Shown: positions 33,216 through 40,939 of the stretch, piece after piece
How positions within the stretch are numbered: position 1 is the stretch's first letter
Layout of the letters: the number at the start of each line of letters is the position of its first letter
Source of the DNA: UBA995 sp035477115
GTDB lineage: Bacteria; Bacillota; Sulfobacillia; UBA995
DNA: 64,000 nt
Assembly (NCBI GenBank): GCA_035477115.1
Contig: DATIKW010000028.1
Location: 1-64,000 of the forward strand
Reading direction: 5' to 3'
Translations under genes and position numbers: made by a program
The notes under the pieces: model-generated
Seen by the model: only the letters and a program-made list of their open reading frames with translations
Told to the model about the DNA's origin: nothing
Database searches by the model: none

Positions 33216-33395
33216 AGACTCCCGCGGTGCCACCCCGCTTGGCGACCCCGACGGTCGCCCGCTCGTATCGGGCCATAACGGGCCCACCCGCCCGACTCAT
33301 CGCCGGGTCCTCCCGGTTGGACGGGGCCGCATCCCGGCCTCACACTGCCCGCCGGGTCGCTGCAGGCGCGGTCCCCGATCCGGTCATCGGCTTTG
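33168..33395 (-). ncRNA. T-box riboswitch leader of serS
   Basis: On the minus strand the leader contains the T-box consensus AGCGGGGTGGCACCGCG (33239-33223), which binds the uncharged acceptor end of tRNA, followed at once by a terminator. Upstream are the expected stem I elements, including GATGACC just after the predicted RNA start (about 33389-33383) and a GATGA again near 33300. The predicted 5' end is near 33395 from the promoter. Uncharged tRNA-Ser should stabilise antitermination and allow serS transcription. I could not assign the specifier codon with certainty; AGC near 33361 is one candidate. Confidence 0.9.
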
Positions 33396-33401
33396 TCCTA
33401 C

Positions 33402-33430
33402 ATATTAGCACTTCGGGGAGCAACGGGCAA
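33402..33430 (-). promoter_or_regulatory. Promoter of serS
   Basis: Minus strand: TTGCCC (33430-33425), 17-base spacer, TAATAT (33407-33402), with a TGn extended -10 (TGCTAATAT). Transcription start predicted near 33395, at the beginning of the T-box leader. Confidence 0.7.
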
Positions 33431-33439
33431 GGGGTCGGC

Positions 33440-33464
33440 AGGGGCGGGTTCGGAACCCGCCCCT
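33440..33464. repeat. REP-like perfect palindrome
   Basis: AGGGGCGGGTT (33440-33450) and AACCCGCCCCT (33454-33464) form a perfect 11-base inverted repeat around a 3-base loop CGG. It lies just upstream of the serS promoter and before the efflux operon. Short palindromes of this composition are dispersed intergenic elements in many GC-rich bacteria. The stretch from 33465 to 33579 holds no convincing promoter or gene; a TATATT at 33568-33573 lacks a good -35 partner. Confidence 0.7.
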
Positions 33465-33592
33465 AACGGCGAATGCGCGTGCGTTCGAAGACGACCTCCC
33501 CCGCCGGCGCGGGCTGCCCGTCACCGATCCTCCACAACCTCTTCATCATTCCGCAACCCCGGGCCATTATATTGGGCGCAGGAGGTGTTGGC

Positions 33593-35185
33593 ATGCGGCG
33601 CAAGCTACTCGCGATGCTGCTCATCGTAGCCATGGCCGGGTTGTCGATATACGGGATCGTCTGGTGGCTCGGACGGGACCGGGCCGGGGAAGCCGCCGGT
33701 GACCTCGTCGTACTCCTGGTACGCCGGGGCACCGTCGAGCTGACGGTGACCGGCTCGGGGACGCTCATGCCCGGGGAGCGCCGGGTGGTGCGAGCGGAAG
33801 TCGGCGGAAAGGTCGAGAGGATCTTCTTCGAGGAAGGGATTCAGGTTGCCGAAGGCGATATCCTGGTCGAGTTGGTCAACGACGATCTCGAGATCGCCGA
33901 ACGCCAGGCACAACTGGATCTGATCCGGGCCCAACGCGAACTCAGCGACTTCCTCGCGGAGATACCCGGAGGTTCGCCGTATCTGACCTCGCCGATCGAC
34001 GGCCTGGTACGGGAAGTGACGGCCGTGCCCGGCGAGTCGGTCCGGGAAGGCCAGGTGCTGGCGATCGTCGAGCCCCAGGGGTCGGTTTTCCAGGTCCACG
34101 TCACTCCCGCGGAAGCGGTCCAGATTTCGGCGGGCGATCGGGTGGAAATGCGGTTCGCCGAGTTCAGCGGGGCGCTCGAAGGCCGGGTCCGGGAGGTGGC
34201 GGACTACCAGGTAGCGTCGGCCGATGGGCGGACCTGGGTGACACCGGTCTGGGTGGATGTGGGCGGCGGGCAACTCCTACGAGCCGGCATGACCGCCGAT
34301 GCCTGGATTCATACGGCGGGCGGCACGATCCAACGTTCGGGCGTCGGGCTAGCGCCGGAGTCGGTCCGAGTGACGGCGATGACCGATGGCCGGGTGGAAC
34401 AGGTGTACGTGCGGGAAGGAAGCGTGGTAGCGGCCGGGGAGCGGCTGGTCGGCTTCAGCGAGACGCTGTTGCAGGAAGCGCGGCAGTCACGGGAACTGGC
34501 GGTGGAGGTCGCGAGATCCCGACTGCGGAAGGCGACCGGAGATCGGGCCGCCTTGCGGGCGGTCAGCCTGGCAGCAGGGACGGTGGTGCGCATGACCGCG
34601 ACGCCCGGGGAAGCCGTGCGAGTTGGCGATGAACTGGCCGTGGTCAGCGACCTCAGTGTCATGGAACTGGCGATCGACGTTGACGAACTGGACATCGCCG
34701 GCGTGCGTCCGGGCATGCCCGTCCAGGTCACGGTCGAGGCCGCAGGGGATGCAGTCTACGACGGAGAGGTCATCCGCGTCGCTCTCGAGGGCGACGCCGG
34801 CGACGGCGTGACCACCTTTGCGGTCACCATCCGCGTATCTAACCCGGAAGGAGCGCTGCGGAGCGGAATGACCGGCGAGGCGGTGATAACCATTGACCGG
34901 CGGGAAGGCGTACTGGTGGTCCCGGCGGAGGCGGTACAGGTGCGGGGAAACACCGGCACGGTGCGAGTCCTCATAGATGGCCAGGCAGTGTCGCGTCTGA
35001 TCGAGGTGGGGATCGCCGGTACCCGGCTGGTCGAGGTGATCGGTGGACTCCAGGAAGGCGATCGGGTTGCGCTGGCGGCCGAGGCCGGAGCGGGTCAGGA
35101 ACAACTCTTGCGCCTGCGGGGGACGATGCCGATGCTGCCGGGGATGGGCCAGCGGCAGACACCCAACCAGCCTTCCGGCCGATAG
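33593..35185 (+). CDS. Efflux periplasmic adaptor (HlyD/MacA-like) with duplicated barrel-sandwich modules
   Basis: 530 residues. An N-terminal signal anchor (about 5-26) is followed by a series of lipoyl-like barrel-sandwich and beta-barrel pieces. Half-motifs recur: GKVERIFFEEGIQVAEGDIL (about 75), GLVREVTAVPGESVREGQVL (about 140), GRVEQVYVREGSVVAAGERL (about 265) and GTVVRMTATPGEAVRVGDEL (about 332), showing an internal duplication. No long coiled-coil hairpin is evident. The end is Met/Gln/Pro-rich. ATG 33593 with AGGAGG at 33580-33585. It heads an operon with two ABC ATPases and two permeases and should link them in the envelope; the substrate is unknown. Confidence 0.85.
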   Translation: MRRKLLAMLLIVAMAGLSIYGIVWWLGRDRAGEAAGDLVVLLVRRGTVELTVTGSGTLMPGERRVVRAEVGGKVERIFFEEGIQVAEGDILVELVNDDLEIAERQAQLDLIRAQRELSDFLAEIPGGSPYLTSPIDGLVREVTAVPGESVREGQVLAIVEPQGSVFQVHVTPAEAVQISAGDRVEMRFAEFSGALEGRVREVADYQVASADGRTWVTPVWVDVGGGQLLRAGMTADAWIHTAGGTIQRSGVGLAPESVRVTAMTDGRVEQVYVREGSVVAAGERLVGFSETLLQEARQSRELAVEVARSRLRKATGDRAALRAVSLAAGTVVRMTATPGEAVRVGDELAVVSDLSVMELAIDVDELDIAGVRPGMPVQVTVEAAGDAVYDGEVIRVALEGDAGDGVTTFAVTIRVSNPEGALRSGMTGEAVITIDRREGVLVVPAEAVQVRGNTGTVRVLIDGQAVSRLIEVGIAGTRLVEVIGGLQEGDRVALAAEAGAGQEQLLRLRGTMPMLPGMGQRQTPNQPSGR

Positions 35186-35194
35186 GGGGGGCTG

Positions 35195-35896
35195 ATGGTG
35201 TTCAGACTGGAAGGCGTGAGCAAGCTGTATGCGATGGGCCGCCGGGTCACCGTCGCCGCCCTGCGCGAGGTCGACCTGACCATACCCCGCGGCCAGTTCC
35301 TGGCGATCATGGGGCCGTCCGGCTCGGGGAAGTCCACGCTGATGCACATCCTGGGGTGTCTCGATCGCCCGAGCAACGGCACCTATTTCCTGGACGGAGA
35401 GGACCTGACCACGAAGGGCGATGACTCCCTGGCCGACTTCCGCAACTGCCGGATGGGGTTCGTGTTCCAGAGCTTCAATCTCCTGCCCCGCCTGGACGCC
35501 ATAGAGAACGTCGAGGTGCCGCTGGTCTACCGCGGCGTCCAGGGCCGCGAACGGCGACGGCGGGCCGAGCGAGCCCTGGCCCGGGTGGGGTTGGCCGATC
35601 GCCTGCATCATCTGCCTTCCGAACTGTCGGGAGGCGAGCAGCAGCGCGTGGCCATCGCCCGGAGCCTGGTGGGCGAGCCGTCGGTGATCTTCGCCGATGA
35701 GCCAACCGGCAATCTGGATACGGCGACGGGCCGCGAGGTGGTCGGCCTGTTCGAGGAATCCTGGCGTCAGGGGATCACCGTCGTGGTGGTGACCCACGAG
35801 GAGACCTTGGCCCGCCATGCCGAGCGGGTGGTGCGCCTTCGCGATGGCCGGATCGTGGCCGACGAACTCATCCCGCAACGAGGTGAGGATGAATGA
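35195..35896 (+). CDS. ABC transporter ATPase, MacB/LolD type
   Basis: 233 residues with Walker A GPSGSGKST (40-48), Q-loop FQSFNLLPRLDAIENVEVPL, signature LSGGEQQRVAIAR and Walker B VIFADEPTGNLDTATG, the subfamily pattern of MacB/LolD/FtsE-type exporters. ATG 35195 is nine bases after the adaptor; its stop overlaps the permease start (ATGA), so the pair is translationally coupled. Confidence 0.93.
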   Translation: MVFRLEGVSKLYAMGRRVTVAALREVDLTIPRGQFLAIMGPSGSGKSTLMHILGCLDRPSNGTYFLDGEDLTTKGDDSLADFRNCRMGFVFQSFNLLPRLDAIENVEVPLVYRGVQGRERRRRAERALARVGLADRLHHLPSELSGGEQQRVAIARSLVGEPSVIFADEPTGNLDTATGREVVGLFEESWRQGITVVVVTHEETLARHAERVVRLRDGRIVADELIPQRGEDE

Positions 35897-37062
35897 AGCT
35901 CCTGGAGTTCACCCGGGTCGCCTGGCGCAGCTTGCGCGCCAACAAGCTCCGTTCGCTGCTCACCGCGCTCGGGATGATCATCGGCGTGGCCGCGGTCACC
36001 GCGCTGGTATCGGTCGGGCAGGGTGCGGGCGCGACCATCACCGATCAGATTCAAGCTATGGGGGCGCACGTGATCTTCGTGCGGCCGAACCCACGGGAGG
36101 GTGGCGTTTTCACCCTGGCCGAGGCCGAGGAGATCATGGAGCGCGTGCCCACCATCGAGGCGGCCACCCCCTCCCTGAGCTTCCGCTCCCCCGTCGAATA
36201 TCGCGGCACCTCCCACGATACGCAAATCGAGGGCGTTACTGCCGACTACGCCCGAATAAGAGAGATCACGGTCGCGATAGGCCGGTTCCTGAACGCCGAC
36301 GAGTCCAGCCGGCGGACCCGGGTAGCCGTGCTCGGTCCTACCGTGGCGAGCGAGGTGTTCGGGACCGTCAATCCACTGGGGGAAACCATCTCTATCCGGG
36401 GCCAGCCGTTCACAGTCGTGGGCGTGACCAGTTCCCGGGGGGCCGCCATGGGGCAAGATCAGGACGACGTCGTCTACATACCCATCCTCGCCGGACAGCG
36501 CCTTCAGGGCACCACCCGCATCGACGTGATCTACGCTCGGGCCAGGAGCGCGGATGATGCGCGCTCGGCGGTCGCCCACCTGACCGCGATCTATCAAAGG
36601 CGCTTTCCCCGGCCGGAGGCCGTCAACATCATGAGCCAGGACGAGCTGTTGGCGACGATGGGCGAGGTCACCCAGACCCTCAGCCTGCTCCTGGGGGCGA
36701 TAGCGGGAATATCGCTGCTGGTAGGCGGGATTGGCATCATGAACATCATGCTGGTCTCGGTCAGCGAACGCACCCGGGAAATCGGCATCCGCAAGGCGCT
36801 CGGCGCCCGCCGCCGGGACATCCGTACGCAGTTCCTCCTGGAGGCCGTGCTGCTGAGTCTCAGCGGCGGCGTGCTCGGCATCGGCCTCGGATGGCTCCTG
36901 TCAGTCCTGGTCTCCAGCCTGGCGGGATGGAGGGCCGTGCTATCGCCGGCCGTGATCCTGATCGCCTTCGGGTTCGCGGTGGCCGTCGGACTGTTCTTCG
37001 GGGTGTATCCCGCTCGCCAGGCGAGCTTGCTCGAACCCGTGGAGGCACTCAGGCACGACTAG
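35893..37062 (+). CDS. ABC transporter permease, MacB/FtsX family
   Basis: 389 residues: one N-terminal membrane helix (LRSLLTALGMIIGVAAVTALV), a large extracytoplasmic MacB_PCD domain (about 45-245), and three C-terminal helices of the FtsX domain with GGIGIMNIMLVSVSERTREIGIRKALGARRRDI (overlapping parts). This mechanotransmission-type permease works with the ATPase at 35195 and the adaptor. ATG 35893. Confidence 0.93.
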   Translation: MKLLEFTRVAWRSLRANKLRSLLTALGMIIGVAAVTALVSVGQGAGATITDQIQAMGAHVIFVRPNPREGGVFTLAEAEEIMERVPTIEAATPSLSFRSPVEYRGTSHDTQIEGVTADYARIREITVAIGRFLNADESSRRTRVAVLGPTVASEVFGTVNPLGETISIRGQPFTVVGVTSSRGAAMGQDQDDVVYIPILAGQRLQGTTRIDVIYARARSADDARSAVAHLTAIYQRRFPRPEAVNIMSQDELLATMGEVTQTLSLLLGAIAGISLLVGGIGIMNIMLVSVSERTREIGIRKALGARRRDIRTQFLLEAVLLSLSGGVLGIGLGWLLSVLVSSLAGWRAVLSPAVILIAFGFAVAVGLFFGVYPARQASLLEPVEALRHD

Positions 37063-37162
37063 CAGCGAGGTGCGAGCACGGCCGAAGGGGTTGCCGGGCA
37101 GTTGGTCGAACTCCTCCCGGGACGCAAGGCGGGCTGATGCGGCCCGGGAGGAGGGGGAACTC

Positions 37163-38305
37163 TTGGTCCTCCTGGCCTTCAAGAATCTGGTTCGTCGCCC
37201 AGTACGCTCGATCCTGACCGCCGTGGGCGTTGCTCTCGGCATTGCCATGCTCTTCACCTCATTCTCCCTGGACCGGGGCCTCGACCAGGGGATGCAGCGA
37301 GCTTTGGCCAACACCGGGGCGCAATTGCTGGCGGTGGCCAAGGGGTGCCCTTACGAGGCCGCGGCGCTGCTCATCCACGGAGGGGTCGGGGGCCGGTATC
37401 TCGATGAGGCCCACCTCGATCGCATCCGCCAGTTGCCTGGAGTCGGCCTGGCCGGCGGCCTATTCATGAACCAGTTGATCGAGGGCGATCGCCCCGTCAT
37501 CGTCATGGGGATGGACGCGGTCGGGCTCGCGCTCAAGCCGTGGTGGGTCGTCCGCGGCCGGCCGTTTCCCGATCCCCTCTCCGCCATCCTGCCGGCGGAC
37601 AAGGCGGCCAGGCTGGGACTGGAGATTGACGATCCCCTGACCCTGGGCGGCCGGTCGTTCATCGTGACCGCCATCCTGGAGCCGACCGGTTCCCAGGACG
37701 ACCAGTTCATCTACTTGCCGCTGGGGACCGCCCAGGAATTGTTCGGAGCCGCCGGCAAACTGACGGCGGTGGCCATTCAACTCGACGACCTCCAGGCGGT
37801 CGGCGAGGTGGCGCGGGGGGTCGAGGCGATTCCGGACGTGCAAGCCATCACCATGACCCAGGTGCTGGGCACGGCCCGAACCCTGATGGGGGCCGCCCAG
37901 GCCATGGTCCGCTCGGTCACCATCATCGCCATCCTGGTCGGGGCAATCGGCATCTTGAACGCCATCATGACGGCCATCTTCGAGCGTACGCGGGAGATCG
38001 GCATGATGAAGGCGGTGGGGGCGGGGGCGGGCGATATTCTCATGTTGGTCTGGACGGAGAGCATATTGCTCGGACTGGCGGGCGGGCTGCTGGGGGTGAC
38101 GCTGCCGTTGGCGGTCGCCGGCGCCATTGACGCAGCCGTCCGGCGGGCAATCCCCTTCACGCCCGCCGGAGATATCCTGGCCTTCAGCCTGCCGGCCGCC
38201 GTGACGAGCTTGGGCGCCGCAATCGCCCTGGGGGTGGCCGCCGGGTTGCCTCCCGCATGGCGGGCCGCGCGGATCAGCCCCATGGAGGCCATCCGCAGTG
38301 AGTGA
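37163..38305 (+). CDS. ABC transporter permease, FtsX family (second)
   Basis: 380 residues with the same one-plus-three membrane layout: FKNLVRRPVRSILTAVGVALGIAM, an external domain, and a C-terminal FtsX domain with IGILNAIMTAIFERTREIGMMKAVGAG (overlapping parts). It is shorter and diverged from the first permease. TTG 37163 is chosen because GGAGGAGGGGG lies at 37147-37157; a GTG at 37070 opens the frame earlier but would give an Arg/Ser-rich lead without a ribosome-binding site. Overlaps the second ATPase gene by eight bases. Confidence 0.88.
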   Translation: MVLLAFKNLVRRPVRSILTAVGVALGIAMLFTSFSLDRGLDQGMQRALANTGAQLLAVAKGCPYEAAALLIHGGVGGRYLDEAHLDRIRQLPGVGLAGGLFMNQLIEGDRPVIVMGMDAVGLALKPWWVVRGRPFPDPLSAILPADKAARLGLEIDDPLTLGGRSFIVTAILEPTGSQDDQFIYLPLGTAQELFGAAGKLTAVAIQLDDLQAVGEVARGVEAIPDVQAITMTQVLGTARTLMGAAQAMVRSVTIIAILVGAIGILNAIMTAIFERTREIGMMKAVGAGAGDILMLVWTESILLGLAGGLLGVTLPLAVAGAIDAAVRRAIPFTPAGDILAFSLPAAVTSLGAAIALGVAAGLPPAWRAARISPMEAIRSE

Positions 38306-38969
38306 CGACCTGATCGTCCAGGCTCAAGGTCTGTCCAAGGTATACCGCCGGGGCAGCGAGTCCGTCCGCGCGTTGTGGCGAGCTGACCTCAGGGTGATCC
38401 GGGGGCAGTTCATCGCCGTCGCCGGCGCCTCCGGGTCGGGCAAGACCACGCTGCTGAACCTGCTGGGCTGTCTCGACCGGCCAAGCTCCGGCAGCTACCG
38501 CCTGAACGGCCGGGAAGTCGCCGGGCTTTCCGAGCGCGAACTGGTGGGAATTCGCCGCCGGGAAGTGGGGTTCGTCTTTCAGCAGTTTCACCTGATCCCC
38601 ACGCTCACCGTGCGCGAGAACGTCCAGTTGCCCCGGATGTTCGGAGCGCAGGCGGCGGATCGCACCGATGAACTCATCGACCGGGTAGGACTGGCCCATC
38701 GCCGCCGGCACCTGCCCCGGCAGTTGAGCGGCGGCGAAATGCAGCGCGTCGCCATCGCCCGGGCCCTGGCGAACCATCCGGCCCTGTTACTCGCCGACGA
38801 GCCCACCGGCAACCTGGATACGGCCACCGGCCGGCAGGTGGTAGAGATGTTGCGGGGGCTCAGCGCCTCCGGCCTCGCCGTGGTGGTGGTGACCCACAAT
38901 CCGGCCATCGCCCGTCAGGCCGACCAGATCCTCAACCTGACCGACGGACTGATCCGTGAGGAGGGCTGA
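38298..38969 (+). CDS. ABC transporter ATPase, MacB/LolD type (second)
   Basis: 223 residues with Walker A GASGSGKTT (43-51), Q-loop FQQFHLIPTLTVRENVQLP, signature LSGGEMQRVAIAR and Walker B LLLADEPTGNLDTATG. GTG 38298 overlaps the preceding permease, so this is the energising partner of that second module. The adaptor, two ATPases and two permeases may form one exporter or two that share the adaptor. Confidence 0.93.
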   Translation: MSDDLIVQAQGLSKVYRRGSESVRALWRADLRVIRGQFIAVAGASGSGKTTLLNLLGCLDRPSSGSYRLNGREVAGLSERELVGIRRREVGFVFQQFHLIPTLTVRENVQLPRMFGAQAADRTDELIDRVGLAHRRRHLPRQLSGGEMQRVAIARALANHPALLLADEPTGNLDTATGRQVVEMLRGLSASGLAVVVVTHNPAIARQADQILNLTDGLIREEG

Positions 38970-38971
38970 AC

Positions 38972-39349
38972 GTGCGCCTGGCGCTACTCGGCGCGATCGT
39001 CTTGTCGCTCTTCATCGTCGGGCGTCCCTGGCTGTTTCCGGCGGCGGAACCGCTCGGCCGCCCGGTGGAGGGGCGGGTGGACGAGGTCGCGGTGGCCCGG
39101 CTGGTAGCCGAACCTTCCGTCTGGGCGGGCCGCACCGTGGCCATCACCGGCCGCATCACCCTGACCTGCGTCACCGGCTGCTGGTTTCAGCTCACCGGGG
39201 CGGACGGCGCCCGGATCCTTGTGGATCTGGCCCCGGCCGGCCTGCTGCTGCCGCGGAACCCCCCGGCCCGGGTCCGGGTATACGGGCATGTTCTCACCGG
39301 CGGCGAACTGCTGGTATTCGAGGCGATGCGGGTGGAGTTCGACCCCTGA
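38972..39349 (+). CDS. Exported OB-fold protein with CxxxCW motif
   Basis: 125 residues. A hydrophobic N-terminus (about 3-17, LALLGAIVLSLFIVG) looks like a signal peptide or anchor. The body has an OB-like pattern (GRTVAITGRITLTCVTGCWFQLTG in two segments, then ARVRVYGHVL) and a CVTGCW motif near residue 66, similar to the CxxxCW signature of small secreted metal or thiol proteins such as DUF4920. GTG 38972, two bases after the second ATPase, makes it the last gene of the exporter operon. Function unknown; the family guess is tentative. Confidence 0.65.
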   Translation: MRLALLGAIVLSLFIVGRPWLFPAAEPLGRPVEGRVDEVAVARLVAEPSVWAGRTVAITGRITLTCVTGCWFQLTGADGARILVDLAPAGLLLPRNPPARVRVYGHVLTGGELLVFEAMRVEFDP

Positions 39350-39361
39350 GGCCGGGCGCGG

Positions 39362-40177
39362 CTAGACGATGTCCACCCATACCGGTTGCCGCTGCCTGAA
39401 GGTAGTGATGGCGCGGAAGCCGGCCGCCCGGGCGACATCCAGGGCCGCGTCGATGCCGGAGCCCACATCGCCTTCGCGGTGGCTATCCGAGCCCACGGTG
39501 AGTACCTCCCCGCCGAGTTCCCGAAAGCGCCGCACGACCTCCAGCGCCGGGAGCGTTTCCCCCAGGCGATGGCGGAGCCCGGAAGTGTTGATCTCGAGAC
39601 CCACGCCGCCCGCCGCCGCCAGCCCGAGGATGGAGTCGATCCGGTCCCGGAACCGGGGCAGGCGGAATCGGTCGCGGCCGCCGGGAAGGTAGCGTTTGAA
39701 CACGTCAAGGTGACCGAGGACGTCGAACAGCCTGCCGCCGGCCGCCGCACGTACCGCCGCCTCCACCTCGTCGAAATACGCGCACAAGGCGGGCTCAAGG
39801 TCCTCGGCTGACAAGAGGGACGTATCCAACAGACGGTCTTCCACCACGTGCACCGAGCCGAGCACGAAATCGAGCGGGAGGGGATGAGCCTCGAGGTAGG
39901 CGAGCAGATCGGGATGGCTGTGCCGGTCGAAGCCGACCTCGAGACCCAGGCGCACGCCCACCCCGGGGAAGCCGGCCAACGCCGTTACCTCCCGGCAGTA
40001 GCCGGCCGGATCGAAGTAGCCGAACCCCGGGTCCACCGGGTGTACGTCGAGGTGATCGGTGAAACAGATCTCCTCGATTCCCGCTTGCCGCGCTGCCAGG
40101 CAGCAGCGGGCGAGGCTGGATTGGCTGTCTACGCTGAAGCGGGAGTGAATATGGTAATCGACCCGGATAGGAGACAC
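39362..40177 (-). CDS. PHP-domain phosphatase, HisK (histidinol-phosphatase) type
   Basis: 271 residues of the PHP metallohydrolase fold: DYHIHSRFSVDSQSSLARCC (first metal motif), CFTDHLDVHP, GLEVGFD, FVLGSVHVVED, LGHLDVFKR and TVGSDSHREGDVG. This order is that of histidinol-phosphatase HisJ/HisK, which removes phosphate from L-histidinol phosphate, but no his genes are nearby and the family has other phosphoesterase roles. GTG start at 40177-40175, one base after the upstream plsY-like gene, so the two are probably co-transcribed. Confidence 0.85.
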   Translation of the reverse strand: MSPIRVDYHIHSRFSVDSQSSLARCCLAARQAGIEEICFTDHLDVHPVDPGFGYFDPAGYCREVTALAGFPGVGVRLGLEVGFDRHSHPDLLAYLEAHPLPLDFVLGSVHVVEDRLLDTSLLSAEDLEPALCAYFDEVEAAVRAAAGGRLFDVLGHLDVFKRYLPGGRDRFRLPRFRDRIDSILGLAAAGGVGLEINTSGLRHRLGETLPALEVVRRFRELGGEVLTVGSDSHREGDVGSGIDAALDVARAAGFRAITTFRQRQPVWVDIV

Positions 40178-40178
40178 C

Positions 40179-40778
40179 TCAAGTCTGAGAGCTGCGCCTG
40201 GGGCCCTCCCGCGCCATCTCCAGTCCGCGGGCGCCGATGAGCAGGGCGATGGTGGCCGCAGCCAGAAAGGCGACCCGGTTGCCGTCTTGCCAGACGAGGA
40301 AGGCCAGCAGTGGCAACCCGATCATCGACCCGGCCGGCAAGGCGGCGATCTTGAACCGCCGCCGCAGTCCGGTCAAGCGGTAGGCAGCAGCGAGCGCCAG
40401 GGTCGCCGCGAGCGCCCACTTGAGCTGTCCCGGCGCCAGGACTGCCATCGCTCCGACCGCCGGCGCCAGGCCGCCGCCGCCCCGGCGGAAGCCGTGCCAT
40501 AGCGGCCAGTTGTGCCCGGCCACGACCAAGGCCGCGCAGGCCGCCACCGAGTAGCCGTCCAGCTCGAAGCTGCGGGCCAACAGCACGGCGACGACGCCTT
40601 TGCCCAGGTCGAGCAGGCCGACCGCGATCCCGACGACCGGACCGTACTGGCGGAAACTCCCCGAGCCGCCGGGGTTATCGCGTTCCCGCAGGTCGTCTCC
40701 GTAGAAGAGGCGGCCGAACACGACGCCGAACAGCACGGAGCCGAGAGCGTAGGCCCCGACCATCACCAAGTAAGGCAA
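40179..40778 (-). CDS. PlsY-like glycerol-3-phosphate acyltransferase, divergent
   Basis: 199 residues with about five membrane spans. The overall PlsY pattern is kept: YALGSVLFGVVFGRLF near the start, GLLDLGKGVVAVLLA, and GHNWPLWHGFRRGGGG near 88-103. Two usual motifs are altered: the acyl-phosphate loop GSGNxGxTN reads GGSGSFRQYG, and the FxGGKGxA loop reads RRGGGGLA, losing the Lys. PlsY acylates glycerol-3-phosphate from acyl-phosphate; whether this protein is active is uncertain. TTG 40778 with GAAGGTG eight bases upstream. A second, canonical plsY may exist elsewhere. Confidence 0.75.
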   Translation of the reverse strand: MPYLVMVGAYALGSVLFGVVFGRLFYGDDLRERDNPGGSGSFRQYGPVVGIAVGLLDLGKGVVAVLLARSFELDGYSVAACAALVVAGHNWPLWHGFRRGGGGLAPAVGAMAVLAPGQLKWALAATLALAAAYRLTGLRRRFKIAALPAGSMIGLPLLAFLVWQDGNRVAFLAAATIALLIGARGLEMAREGPRRSSQT

Positions 40779-40939
40779 CGCAATTCACCTTCTGCAATGA
40801 GTTTCGACCCATTCCACCTGTTTTCTTTCTTGACCGCTGCTCGATTCCCCTTTGCCGGCGCCCTCACCCTCGCGAACAGGAGAAGTCGTCGAAGAGCACG
40901 AATTCCTATCGCATACTCGAATGGTGGAACGCAGCGAGG

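Noticed and set aside
33568..33573. TATATT as -10 of the exporter operon
   Set aside because: No -35 at the right distance, and transcription would begin inside the ribosome-binding site of the adaptor gene.
40801..40858. TTGACC at 40830-40835 as -35 of rpoN
   Set aside because: No acceptable -10 at 16-18 bases; the following sequence is GC-rich.
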